64,000 bases of DNA, taken from contig NZ_JH597773.1 in assembly GCF_000243335.1 (NCBI RefSeq), positions 3,156,156 to 3,220,155 of the forward strand, given 5' to 3'. Of the stretch, positions 35,379-44,438 are shown piece by piece. The DNA is from Leptonema illini DSM 21528. GTDB taxonomy: Bacteria > Spirochaetota > Leptospiria > Leptospirales > Leptonemataceae. The notes beneath the pieces are model-generated. The model was given only the letters and a program-made list of their open reading frames with translations, did no database searches and was not told the DNA's origin. The first letter of the stretch is position 1. The number at the start of each line of letters is the position of its first letter. The translations under genes were made by a program, and so were the position numbers.

Positions 35379-38114
35379 GAAAAGGGCCTCGGCAGGCTGC
35401 GGCATGCCGAACAGGTAACCCTGCACCTCCTCGCAGCCAAGTTCGAGAAGCAGATCAAGCTCTTCGCGCCGCTCCACGCCTTCGGCGACCACGGATAAAT
35501 CAAGGGCCTTCGCGATCATAATCATGGCCTGAACGAGATGCCTCTTGCGCGGCGAATCGGCGAGGCCCGTTACAAACGATCGATCGATCTTGATCGTATC
35601 GACGGGAAGGCGCTCCAGATAGGTAAGCGATGAATAACCCGTTCCGAAGTCATCCAGAGCGATGCGAAAACCTTCTCTGCGTAAATCATGCAGGACGGTT
35701 AACGTTTTCTGATCAAGATTCATAACGGTCGATTCCGTGATCTCAAGCTCGAAGCTGCGCGCTTGCAGACCGGCCTGATGCACCGTATCTCGCAGCTTCT
35801 CAAGCAATCCAACCTGATAAAATTGCTTCGCTGAAAGATTCACCGAGAATACGAAACCTTCGGGGAAGACGTGCTTCCACTGACTGTAAGACCGCACGGC
35901 ATCGCGAAACACGCCCTCGCCGAGCCCATAGATGAGGCCCGTTTCTTCGGCGATGGGAATAAAGGCATCGGGAAAAAGAACTCCGTGCACCGGATGCATC
36001 CATCTAATGAGAGCTTCGACCGCTATCATGCGACCGCTATGCGCATGCACGCGCGGCTGAAAATACGGAACAAACTGCCATTCGCGAACGGCCTGACGTA
36101 TCTGTCCCTCTTTCTCGAAACGATCTCTGCTCTGTTTCAACTGCGCTGCATTGTAGAAGACATATCTTCCTCGCCCTTCTTCTTTCGCCCTGTAAAGCGC
36201 CATGTCGGCCAGTCTTAAAAGATCGTCGGGCTCGCTTGCATCGTCCGGATACAGGGCGATGCCGATGCTTGCTCCGATCGTCAGCTCCGTATCATTGACG
36301 GCAAAGGGCGCTTCAAACGAAGCGAGCACCTTTTCGGCTACGGATGCGGCGTGATCGTTCTTGCCGAGTCCCGGCAGAAGCACCATAAATTCGTCGCCGC
36401 CCTGACGGCTCACCGTATCGTCAGGACGCAATGCGCTCTGAATGCGCCGGGCCGCGGCCACAAGTATCAGGTCGCCGTGAGCATGACCGAACGTATCGTT
36501 CACAAATTTGAATCGATCGATATCGACGAAGAGTACGGCTACCTTCTCGTTCAACCGGTTCGCACGCAGCAAGGCCTGTCGCAGACGGTCCGAAAAGAGG
36601 CTGCGATTCGGAAGATCGGTCAGCGTATCATGCATCGCCTGATGAACGAGCGCCTCTTCGGCCTGCTTGCGATCGCTGACATCAAACATGATCCACGCCG
36701 CTCCGCGAGCCTTTCCCGTTTCATCCTGAAGCGGCATGAGCGTCGAATCGAACCATTTTTGAGGTCCGCTTGCCGCTTTCAGCGGAATCTCTTCGCGAAA
36801 GATTTCCTTGCGACGGTATTCGCTCAAAGCCCGCAGAAAGATGCGAGCGCTGCGTTTCTCGGTAACAAGCCTGTAGACGGGCTTCCCGATCAGGTCGGAT
36901 TTTTCGCGACCGAAGAACTCACAGAAGGCGTCGTTCACGCGCAGCAGAGTACCGTCGTTTTCCATCATGGCAAAGAGAGAGACGCGTTCGAGAGCGTTTC
37001 GCAGATCTTCCAGCTCGCTGTAGGCGCGCGACAACGCCTCTTCGGCCTGTACCCGTTCGGTTATATCTTCGATAATACCGAGCTTCATGAACGGTCGCCG
37101 CATCTCATCACGCACGACGGCGACGACGGTTCGTGCCCAGAAATCGCTGCCGTCTTTGCGCACATATCTCTTGCGCAGCTCATAACCCGGCAAAGGCTCC
37201 TCGCGCACAAGCTCGATAATACGCTCGTTCTCGGCGACGTCGTCGGCAAATGTGATTTCTTTCAGGTGTCGTCCGCGAAGCTCATTGATGTTCATTCCAA
37301 GCATGCGAAGAAATTCCGAGTTGGCGTCGGTGATGTGCCCCGGGTTATCGGTTACGGCGATGCCAAGCGGCGAGCGTTCGAAAATCGTGCGGAATTTCGT
37401 TTCGCTTTCCATCAGGCGTCGCTGCGTTAACCGCTCTTCGGTGACGTCTCTGTCCGTCGAAACGAAATGACTGATCCGTCCGTTTTCGTCGAAAATGGGC
37501 GTGATCACCTTTTCGACATTATAGATGGTACCGTCTTTACGGCGATTCTGCATCTCGCCGCGATAGGCGTGCCCCGAAAGCAGCCTGTTCCACATCTCGC
37601 CGTAAAACGAATCAGAATGCGTACCCGATTTCAGAATCGAAGGGGATTGACCGACGATCTGCTCGGCCTTCCATCCTGACTGCAATTCAAAGGCGGCATT
37701 CACATAGAGAATGCGACCGCCGGCGTCGGTGATCAATATGCCTTCTTGAATCTGATCGACGGCGGGCAGCACAAGCGAGGCGCTTTCAGAAAGACGGCGC
37801 ATACTCTCCACGTCATGAAAGACGCAGAGCATCCCCTGCGCCGTCGGAGTTCCGTGAACGGTTACGGAGCGATGACTGCCGCAAAGGTCGGTGAATCCAT
37901 GAACTATTGTCGGGTTTCCCCCGCGAATCGCCTCGAGCAACGTAGAGCCGTCATCCCACTTTACCGCTTCCACAATCGAAACACCGGCTTGCGTGAAGGC
38001 AAAGAAGGACTGAAAGGCGCCGTTAACGCATGTGATCACGCTCTTTTCGTCAAGCAAGCAGGCCGGACGAGGAAGAGCAGAAAGGCACGGACATTCTTCT
38101 GAGGAAGGTATCAT
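35361..38114 (-). CDS. Multi-PAS GGDEF-EAL cyclic-di-GMP protein
   Basis: 917 aa, no membrane segment, so cytoplasmic. Four PAS-like units: about 10-110, 122-235 (IQEGILITDAGGRILYVNAA), 245-360 (GIAVTDNPGHITDANSEFL) and 372-485 (MENDGTLLRVNDAFCEFFG). GGDEF domain 500-655 with intact RQGGDEFMVLL and an I-site RPDD five residues before it. EAL domain 665-910 with AVEALIRW, NLSAKQF, ELEITES, DDFGTGYSSL, IKIDRSFV and VVAEGVE all intact. Both synthesis and breakdown of c-di-GMP are possible; the PAS domains set which dominates. It is followed by convergent ppnP. Confidence 0.95.
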   Translation of the reverse strand: MIPSSEECPCLSALPRPACLLDEKSVITCVNGAFQSFFAFTQAGVSIVEAVKWDDGSTLLEAIRGGNPTIVHGFTDLCGSHRSVTVHGTPTAQGMLCVFHDVESMRRLSESASLVLPAVDQIQEGILITDAGGRILYVNAAFELQSGWKAEQIVGQSPSILKSGTHSDSFYGEMWNRLLSGHAYRGEMQNRRKDGTIYNVEKVITPIFDENGRISHFVSTDRDVTEERLTQRRLMESETKFRTIFERSPLGIAVTDNPGHITDANSEFLRMLGMNINELRGRHLKEITFADDVAENERIIELVREEPLPGYELRKRYVRKDGSDFWARTVVAVVRDEMRRPFMKLGIIEDITERVQAEEALSRAYSELEDLRNALERVSLFAMMENDGTLLRVNDAFCEFFGREKSDLIGKPVYRLVTEKRSARIFLRALSEYRRKEIFREEIPLKAASGPQKWFDSTLMPLQDETGKARGAAWIMFDVSDRKQAEEALVHQAMHDTLTDLPNRSLFSDRLRQALLRANRLNEKVAVLFVDIDRFKFVNDTFGHAHGDLILVAAARRIQSALRPDDTVSRQGGDEFMVLLPGLGKNDHAASVAEKVLASFEAPFAVNDTELTIGASIGIALYPDDASEPDDLLRLADMALYRAKEEGRGRYVFYNAAQLKQSRDRFEKEGQIRQAVREWQFVPYFQPRVHAHSGRMIAVEALIRWMHPVHGVLFPDAFIPIAEETGLIYGLGEGVFRDAVRSYSQWKHVFPEGFVFSVNLSAKQFYQVGLLEKLRDTVHQAGLQARSFELEITESTVMNLDQKTLTVLHDLRREGFRIALDDFGTGYSSLTYLERLPVDTIKIDRSFVTGLADSPRKRHLVQAMIMIAKALDLSVVAEGVERREELDLLLELGCEEVQGYLFGMPQPAEALFGALLE

Positions 38115-38192
38115 GAATTACTCGGTGGAACCTGCTCAGCGGTTATAGCCAATGGGACGTGATCTGGAAAGGAAAAAAAGGAAAATCCAGAC

Positions 38193-38216
38193 AAAAAACA
38201 TCCGTAATCTCGGATG
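38193..38216 (-). terminator. Rho-independent terminator after the VWA gene
   Basis: On the minus strand CATCCG-N6-CGGATG is followed by six T. It ends the histidine-kinase/MoxR/VWA block and separates it from the PAS-GGDEF-EAL gene. Confidence 0.65.
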
Positions 38217-38250
38217 CCCATTTACTTAGAATAGTCGAAGTTTCTGTCGA

Positions 38251-39480
38251 TCAACGACCGATCGCAGTCAGCGAATGAACAGCGCGACGTAATCCATCAA
38301 GCGTGAGTGGAAACATCGGCATCAGATCGGCGATGGCCTGCACAGTTTCATGGTGCCAGGTGTGCGGAGGATCAGGGTTCAGCCATGCCGTACGCGGAAA
38401 GCGGGCCAGCAAGTATTTCAATCTTTCGTAACCGTTCAGTACGTTTTGCTGCTTCTGTCGCAACGTCTCTTCATCCGTCTGACCGGCTCGATAATAATAT
38501 TCAAAGAAGGCATGACGTTTATCAAAGAGCTCATACGGGCTCATACAGGCGTCGCCGACATAAAGCAGCCGCGTCTCGTCGTCGTATTTGCGACAGAACT
38601 CATCGATCGTGATCATCTTTGAAAAGCCTGCGTCTTCAAAGAGGTAATCATACACGACGTTATGAAAATAATAATGCTTGAAGTGTCCGAAGTGGTTCGT
38701 CTTAGAAGCGGCTGAAAACAGCCGGCTCACAAGTGCGGCATGCGGCGACATACTTCCGCCCACATCCATAAGAAGCAGAAGGCGTAATCGGTTCTTTCTC
38801 GACTTTACGAATACGGCTTCGGGATCTCCGGCGTTATCGGCCGTACGTCTGACGCTCTCGGGAATCGAGAACTGTGGCCTTCCTTCGCGACGAAGATCTC
38901 GCAGACGACGCAATGCGATCTGAAACTGCCGCACGCTTAACCTTTCATCATCGCGATATTCACGGTAACGCCGCTCTCCGAGCGAATCGATGGCGCTACG
39001 ATTGCCCGGCTGTCTTTCATCGCCGCCGATACGCACTCCGGCCGGATTCACTCCTGAATGGCCGAAGGGAGATTTGCCTTTTGTTCCGATCCATTTAGTA
39101 CCGCCGTCATGCCTCTCTTTCTGTCCTTTGAGCCTCTCTTCAAGCTGTTTCCACAGCTCATCCGGTGAAAAATGAGGGGCTTCACCGGGACGTTCGGTTA
39201 ACTCAGCAGCCCTCTGCAGCCATTGTTCGATGGCCTGCCGAAAAGGGTCATCGCCGGCGCCGATCTGCCCCGAGAACATACGGGCAAACACAAGATCAAA
39301 GGCGTCATAGAAGCGCACGTCTTTGACGAGAGTCGCTCGCGAAATCAGATAAAAACGCTCGGGCGTAACGGACATATCCCGCCGGGCGTATCCGCGCAGG
39401 GCCTGCATCAGGTCAAGGTACTCGCCCGTGCTGACCGGAATGCGGTGCTTACGCAGCTCATAAAAGAAATCGAAGAACAT
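38251..39480 (-). CDS. CoxE-like von Willebrand factor A protein
   Basis: 409 aa. The N-terminal part (FFYELRKHRIPVSTGEYLDL) and the middle R/D-rich region are typical of CoxE/VWA_CoxE proteins. The VWA domain begins at about residue 232 with LRLLLLMDVGGSMSPH, a MIDAS DxGxS; LLYVGDACMSPYEL supplies the later aspartate. MoxR AAA ATPase plus VWA pairs act as chaperones or metal-insertion factors. It lies 18 bases after the MoxR gene. Confidence 0.88.
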   Translation of the reverse strand: MFFDFFYELRKHRIPVSTGEYLDLMQALRGYARRDMSVTPERFYLISRATLVKDVRFYDAFDLVFARMFSGQIGAGDDPFRQAIEQWLQRAAELTERPGEAPHFSPDELWKQLEERLKGQKERHDGGTKWIGTKGKSPFGHSGVNPAGVRIGGDERQPGNRSAIDSLGERRYREYRDDERLSVRQFQIALRRLRDLRREGRPQFSIPESVRRTADNAGDPEAVFVKSRKNRLRLLLLMDVGGSMSPHAALVSRLFSAASKTNHFGHFKHYYFHNVVYDYLFEDAGFSKMITIDEFCRKYDDETRLLYVGDACMSPYELFDKRHAFFEYYYRAGQTDEETLRQKQQNVLNGYERLKYLLARFPRTAWLNPDPPHTWHHETVQAIADLMPMFPLTLDGLRRAVHSLTAIGR

Positions 39481-39498
39481 AGCTTCCCGTGCGATTCT

Positions 39499-40314
39499 CT
39501 ATCGTCCCTGAAGGCGGCGAAGATCCTCTTCGTTTTTAATCAGCGCCCCTATATATGGTACGACGCCTCCGGAACCGGTCCCCTGCCCCGCACCGAGGCC
39601 GCCCTGATGAAGCAGAATCTGAATCCAGTCGATAAGCTCTGAAGTGGACGGCTTCTTTCGTAAGTCTCGCGTATCGCGCAGCCGATAGAAGGCAGTTAAC
39701 GCTCCGTCCATCAGTTCTTTCTCAATATCAGGAAAGTGGGAGCGCAGAATGACGCGCATGAAATCGGGAGATGGGAAGTCGATATAATGAAAGATGCAGC
39801 GTCGCAGGAAGGCGTCGGGCAATTCCTTTTCGTTATTCGACGTGATGATCGTCAGCGGTCGCCTTTTCGCAACGACACGACGCCCCGTCTCGACGATAAG
39901 GAATTCCATCTGGTCGAGTTCGAGCAGAAGATCGTTCGGAAATTCCGGATCGGCCTTATCAATCTCATCGATCAACACGATGGACGGACCCTCGTTTTCA
40001 AAGGCCTCGCCGAGAGCACCCATGCGAATATAGTTCTCGATATTGCGCACACGTTCTATGTTCTCATCGAAGCGCGAGTCGTTCAATCGCGATACGGCAT
40101 CATAGTCATAGAGGCCCTCTTTTGCCTGGGTCGTCGATTTTACATGCCAGGAGTAAATCGGCCACTTTCGACGATCGGCGATGGCTCTTGCAAGAAGTGT
40201 TTTCCCTGTTCCTGGCTCACCTTTTAATAGAAGCGGACGACCGGTGATCTCGGCGACCATTACGGCCTCTTCCAGCTCCGGAGGCACTACATAGGTATCC
40301 TGAATAACTGACAC
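39499..40314 (-). CDS. MoxR-type AAA ATPase
   Basis: 271 aa. Walker A LLLKGEPGTGKTLLARAIA, Walker B SIVLIDEIDKADPEF, sensor 1 LTIITSNNEKELPDAFLRR with arginine finger region, and the C-terminal lid. Together with the VWA protein it probably remodels or activates a client protein; the client is not visible nearby. Confidence 0.93.
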   Translation of the reverse strand: MSVIQDTYVVPPELEEAVMVAEITGRPLLLKGEPGTGKTLLARAIADRRKWPIYSWHVKSTTQAKEGLYDYDAVSRLNDSRFDENIERVRNIENYIRMGALGEAFENEGPSIVLIDEIDKADPEFPNDLLLELDQMEFLIVETGRRVVAKRRPLTIITSNNEKELPDAFLRRCIFHYIDFPSPDFMRVILRSHFPDIEKELMDGALTAFYRLRDTRDLRKKPSTSELIDWIQILLHQGGLGAGQGTGSGGVVPYIGALIKNEEDLRRLQGR

Positions 40315-40355
40315 AGGCTGAAGAAAGCGTATTCCAGACGAGGGTCAAGGCGAAA

Positions 40356-41708
40356 TCATCGCCGCTTCTTCGCCGTTACCGTCAACGGCAAACCGATCGT
40401 CACGCGAAAGCGCGTCGCATCCCGTTCGATGGTGAGCGTGGCTCCGAGGGCGTCGGCGGCCGCCTTCGCCTGCGCAAGACCGAGCCCGTAACCGGGAACG
40501 TCGGAGGCGCGATGAAAAGGCTTCATCAGCTCTTCGGGCGTCGACTCATCGCCTTCTTTACGGACGTATCCGTTCTCTATCGTGATCTGCGTACCGTAAA
40601 GCCAGACCTTCACCTGCGAAGAATCCGGAGCGAATCGCGCCGCGTTATCCAGAAGGACTCCGAGCAGCGTTCGCAGGGCCTGTCGGCGCACGGGCAGACG
40701 CGTTCCCGATTCGGGGGCGGCGACTTCCAGTTCGATATTTTTCTCGCGAAACAGAGGGTCCTGACGTTTCAACATCAGATGCAGCTCTTCGGCAAGGTCA
40801 AGTGTTTCGACGGGCTGCTCGCGCAGCATTCCCGCTCGCGAGAAATCGAGGATGGCGCCGATGAGGCGATCCATATCTTCGATCTCAAGCTGCATGGAGT
40901 TTGCACGTGCCGGCGTCTGCGGCGAATTCGGTTCATCCTCGATCATACCGGCAAGAATGCGTATACGCGCCAGAGGCGATCGAAGCTCATGCGATACATG
41001 AGCAAGCAGATGACGTGACGCCATGACCATCGCCTGCACGCGCTCCGCCATCCGGTTAAAGTCTTTTGCCAGCGCTCCGATCTCGTCGTGCGATCGCACA
41101 TCGGCCCTGCTCGACAGATCGCCTTCGGCGATATGATGCGCCGACTCGCGCAATTCTTTCAGCGGAGAGGTGAGCTTGCGGCTGAGCGGAATGGCCATCA
41201 GGGCGAGTATGGCGCCGGTGATCAACATCGCCGTTAAGAAACGCTGCAGCGGGCCCGCTCCTTCGTCGGTGCGGTCGATGACAAGCTGTATATGCGAACC
41301 GGTAAGCGGAGGCTTCATGATGGGAATCGTTAGCATGAGGATGCTGCGACGCCAGTCATGCTTGATACGAAAGTTACCCAGATCCTTCTCGCTTCCCTGA
41401 CAGGATTCGTCTGATCCGTTAGACGAAGAGGCGAGTATCGTGCCGTCAGGCCCGATCAGGCGCAAACGCGCATCCAGCGCCTTTGCCATGCCTTCAAGAA
41501 ACGGATTGAGCGTCGCCGGACCTCCCTGAATCCATTTGTCGACGACGACCTCAGACAGGATAAAGGCATGGGCCCGGCCGAGCTTTTCAAAACGATCGGG
41601 CACATCGGTTAACTGCATCAACCGGAATACGATGCTTGCCGAAAGCGTCGTCGTGAGTACGGCGACGACGAGGGCGATCAGAACCTTCGCGTACAGGCCG
41701 CCTTTCAC
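40356..41708 (-). CDS. HAMP sensor histidine kinase (CpxA-like)
   Basis: 450 aa, GTG start overlapping the regulator stop. Membrane helices at about 5-28 and 165-190 frame a periplasmic domain of about 135 residues. HAMP follows (PLSRKLTSPLKELRESAHHIAEGD), then H-box LLAHVSHELRSPLARIRIL and N-box LLGVLLDNAARFAPDS. The G1 box is unusual (ENGYVRKEGDESTPEEL in place of DxGxG), then PFHRASDVPGYGLGLAQAKAAA. Gene order and partner suggest a CpxA-like envelope-stress sensor. The divergent G1 box may affect ATP handling. Confidence 0.85.
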   Translation of the reverse strand: MKGGLYAKVLIALVVAVLTTTLSASIVFRLMQLTDVPDRFEKLGRAHAFILSEVVVDKWIQGGPATLNPFLEGMAKALDARLRLIGPDGTILASSSNGSDESCQGSEKDLGNFRIKHDWRRSILMLTIPIMKPPLTGSHIQLVIDRTDEGAGPLQRFLTAMLITGAILALMAIPLSRKLTSPLKELRESAHHIAEGDLSSRADVRSHDEIGALAKDFNRMAERVQAMVMASRHLLAHVSHELRSPLARIRILAGMIEDEPNSPQTPARANSMQLEIEDMDRLIGAILDFSRAGMLREQPVETLDLAEELHLMLKRQDPLFREKNIELEVAAPESGTRLPVRRQALRTLLGVLLDNAARFAPDSSQVKVWLYGTQITIENGYVRKEGDESTPEELMKPFHRASDVPGYGLGLAQAKAAADALGATLTIERDATRFRVTIGLPLTVTAKKRR

Positions 41709-42400
41709 TTCTCGGCCTCGACGGTGAACAGATAGCCCGCCCCCCAGACGGTGCGGATTTCTCCCGTAAAGGCGCCGCTTTCGCGCAGCTTCTTACGAAT
41801 CGAGCTGATATGCACGTCGATGCTGCGATCAAAGGCCAGATGATCGCGCCCGCGCGAGAGGTTCATCAGTTCGTCGCGGCCGAGTACGCGGCCGGCGTTT
41901 TCCATAAGAGCGCGTAGAATTCCAAACTCCGCCCCCGAAAGACCGAGGTCCTGATTGCCGGCGACGACGCGGTAGCTCTCGGGCATGAGGCGCAGGCCGG
42001 CAAGCTCGATCGTTTTCGTCTTTGCCGTCATATCTCCATTTGTGCGTCTGAGGATGGCGCGTATGCGAGCAAGCAGCTCCCGCGGATGAAAGGGCTTCGC
42101 CAGATAATCGTCGGCGCCGAGCTCCAGACCGACGATACGGTCCTCTTCTTCGCCGCGGGCCGTCAGCACAAGTACGGGCACGCTTTTCGTCGTACGGATC
42201 TCTCGCAGAATATCAAGGCCGCTCTCGCCTGGAAGCATGACGTCAAGAACGAGCAGATCGGGAATAAAGGATTCCAGCAATCGACGGCCTTCTTTACCGT
42301 CGAGGGCGACGCGGATTTCGAAGTCGTATCCGCTCAGGTATTCGCTTACCAGCTCGCCCAGCTTTCGGTCGTCATCGATTACGAGAATTTTCTTCGACAT
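41705..42400 (-). CDS. OmpR-family response regulator (CpxR-like)
   Basis: 231 aa from ATG 42400, the usual MSKKILVIDDD start; an ATG at 42424 is also in frame. Receiver with IDDDRKLGELV, phospho-Asp in LLVLDVMLPGESGLDIL, TARGEEEDRIVGLELGADD and KPFHPREL. Winged helix with LGRDELMNLSRGRDHLAFDRSIDVHIS and VWGAGYLFT. The helix sequence and locus (kinase behind, CpxP-like lipoprotein divergent) point to CpxR. Confidence 0.88.
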   Translation of the reverse strand: MSKKILVIDDDRKLGELVSEYLSGYDFEIRVALDGKEGRRLLESFIPDLLVLDVMLPGESGLDILREIRTTKSVPVLVLTARGEEEDRIVGLELGADDYLAKPFHPRELLARIRAILRRTNGDMTAKTKTIELAGLRLMPESYRVVAGNQDLGLSGAEFGILRALMENAGRVLGRDELMNLSRGRDHLAFDRSIDVHISSIRKKLRESGAFTGEIRTVWGAGYLFTVEAEK

Positions 42401-42475
42401 GATCAGGCAAAGAACGCAGGACATTTTCTGGCCGTATACCGTTTTTTCAGGCGGCTTCGCCTTTGAATCCGACGT

Positions 42476-42490
42476 TTAACGTATTTTTAC
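42476..42490 (-). promoter_or_regulatory. Candidate CpxR box between regulator and CpxP-like gene
   Basis: Minus strand GTAAA-AATAC-GTTAA. It agrees with the CpxR site GTAAA-N5-GTAAA at 9 of 10 specified bases except one inner change. It lies in the 251-base divergent region, as in the cpxRA/cpxP arrangement of enterobacteria. Confidence 0.5.
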
Positions 42491-42651
42491 TTATTCACGA
42501 TATTCGCTCATACATCGAACATACTTCGTGAACTCTTTTTCGCTACTCTTGCCTTATTCGAAGTTTGCCGATTCGAACACCTGATACTGATGAAAAGCTG
42601 AGTCTTCTTTCTCGAAGGACGAAGATCAATCGTAAATCATGGGAGGACCCG

Positions 42652-43098
42652 ATGATAAAGAGTCACATAAAAAAGGCCGCGCTGATTGCCGGCACGGTAT
42701 TCATTCTTGTAGGCCTGATCGCCTGCGGACGTCCGTTTGCGGGCAAAGATCGCTCGGACTATTTCTTGAAAGGCATGGATAGAAAGGTCGCTTCACTCGA
42801 CCTGAACGCCGAGCAACAGGCCTACTACGATCGCATGCGCGCCGAGATGAAGGCCGATCTGGAGGCCTTGAAAAAAGAGCGCAAAGAAACGGCCGGCAAG
42901 ATCAAGGCCGAACTGAGCGCCGCCGCACCCGACATGAAAAAGGTATCGGCTTTCGCGAAAGAAGGAATGCAGAAGCATCCGAAGCTTTTCGAAAAGCAGA
43001 TCGACCGTCTCACCGAATTCTACTCGCAGCTGAACGCCGAACAGCAGAAGGAGGTGCGAGAATTCATTGATAAGCGACTCTCCCGTTTCGACTCATGA
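42652..43098 (+). CDS. CpxP/Spy-like periplasmic lipoprotein
   Basis: 148 aa from ATG 42652, with GGGAGG 5 bases upstream. Signal ALIAGTVFILVGLIAC gives a lipobox with Cys at residue 23. The mature part is alpha-helical and charged, with two related LNAEQQ blocks (SLDLNAEQQAYYDRMRAEM, SQLNAEQQKEVREFIDKRL) in place of the LTxxQ motifs of Spy/CpxP. It probably binds misfolded envelope proteins and tunes the divergent two-component system. Confidence 0.75.
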   Translation: MIKSHIKKAALIAGTVFILVGLIACGRPFAGKDRSDYFLKGMDRKVASLDLNAEQQAYYDRMRAEMKADLEALKKERKETAGKIKAELSAAAPDMKKVSAFAKEGMQKHPKLFEKQIDRLTEFYSQLNAEQQKEVREFIDKRLSRFDS

Positions 43099-43144
43099 GG
43101 TTGTCCGCTCCACCGGCGGACAGGCTTTAGATCCTGTGACCTGT

Positions 43145-43176
43145 GGCGTCCGGTTAGCCGGACGCCTCTTTTTTTT
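43145..43176 (+). terminator. Strong rho-independent terminator after the CpxP-like gene
   Basis: GGCGTCCGG-TTAG-CCGGACGCC, a perfect 9-bp stem with a 4-base loop, then TCTTTTTTTT. Overlaps the 3' end of the convergent DUF3095 gene. Confidence 0.85.
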
Positions 43177-44314
43177 CGAGCAGCTGCTTCTTGAGGGCGA
43201 TGGCTGCAAGCGTATAACCGCCATCCGCTCCGTCGACGAAATGCACGTCGCGCCCGCTGCCCGAATGCAGAAGGCAGGTCATGATGGCCCGATCTGATAC
43301 GTGGGCTCCGTATTGGATGCGACCCGAGCGATACAGATCATCAAGATAACCAAGCAGGGCGGTTCGGGAGTCGGACGTTCCCGATAGCACGATCTTCAAC
43401 GTACCGTCATACTTCTTATAATCCGAGGAGATTACCTGGTACTCTTTCAATCGGGCCAGATCATAGTGAAAGGCGCGCAACGGAATACGGAACCTCATCG
43501 CCAGTCCCGTAATGAACATCTCCATGGCAATTTTCAGGCGAGTCAGGCCGCCTGTCTGGCCTCTGCCTGCGACGATGGCCTCTTTCGCCACGTTTGCTCC
43601 CGTATCATCAAGCGAAAGCAGCTCCTCGCGAACGGGCCGATGACTGGATTCGGGTCCGTAGGTTTTTTCTATCGCAGCAAGCACATCGCTGATCGCCGCG
43701 CTGTCGCCTCGAACGATCAGCGTCAGCACCTCTCCGGCCGGTGAAGGGATATCCTGCCAGCGACAGGTGAATCCCGTAAAATCGGCTTTGCCGGTTAACC
43801 CTTCGTCCCCCAGCCTGTAGCGATCGTCATGCTTCAACAGCCGATCGATCTCGTCGAGCGCATCCCCTTCGAGTATGGCCTGCGTATAGTACGGCGAGAT
43901 CACCTGACGGGCCATGCGAAACGCAAAGCCTTCATTATATAGAGCCTGCACCGGAATGAGGGCGGCGCGCAGATCCAGGGCAAACCATTCGCGCACCGAG
44001 GCGACCGTATCGGCAAGCACATCACGCATCGTATCAACAGCATCAGGCGGAATGAGAAAGAGCACGCCGTCCCCTCCGAACAAAAACGGAAATTCGAAGT
44101 CGTTTAGAGCGTTTGCAGCGGCCACGAGGGCAAGCCCGCCGGCGACGTTGACGTCTTTGTACCGACCGGCTGCAATCGCCGCCGTGGAATTCTGCACATC
44201 GGTGGCGGCCACCCACCAGGTATGCGGAACGGGAATTCCACCGCTTCGAAAGTAGGCATCAAGGCTTGCATGCGAAGGAAGTTGCTTGTAAAGCGTCAGC
44301 GCTGATTCTGGCAT
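43154..44314 (-). CDS. DUF3095 family protein
   Basis: 386 aa, no signal peptide. The typical DUF3095 start is present: WWVAATDVQNSTAAIAAGRYKDVNVAGGLALVA, then FPFLFGGDGVLFLIPP. The layout TDVQ-S-T plus FGGDG resembles a class III nucleotide-cyclase fold (metal Asp followed by GGDG), which would make it a cyclase-like protein. No catalytic activity is known to me. The remaining residues include DEGLTGKADFTGFTCRW, as in the family. Confidence 0.82.
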   Translation of the reverse strand: MPESALTLYKQLPSHASLDAYFRSGGIPVPHTWWVAATDVQNSTAAIAAGRYKDVNVAGGLALVAAANALNDFEFPFLFGGDGVLFLIPPDAVDTMRDVLADTVASVREWFALDLRAALIPVQALYNEGFAFRMARQVISPYYTQAILEGDALDEIDRLLKHDDRYRLGDEGLTGKADFTGFTCRWQDIPSPAGEVLTLIVRGDSAAISDVLAAIEKTYGPESSHRPVREELLSLDDTGANVAKEAIVAGRGQTGGLTRLKIAMEMFITGLAMRFRIPLRAFHYDLARLKEYQVISSDYKKYDGTLKIVLSGTSDSRTALLGYLDDLYRSGRIQYGAHVSDRAIMTCLLHSGSGRDVHFVDGADGGYTLAAIALKKQLLEKKEASG

Positions 44315-44438
44315 AGGCCTGTCTAAAAAAGGCGAGGTGCTGCGAGCAGGCGTGCTTATTTTGAAAAAGGGAAAACCGACAGTTGTCTGATTTCGTCAAA
44401 GGACTATTCCTGCTTCGCGGGCAGACTCAGAGTAATTT

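Noticed and set aside
36351-37430. 359-codon open frame antisense to the PAS-GGDEF-EAL gene
   Set aside because: The sense strand encodes intact PAS and GGDEF motifs; the antisense product shows none.
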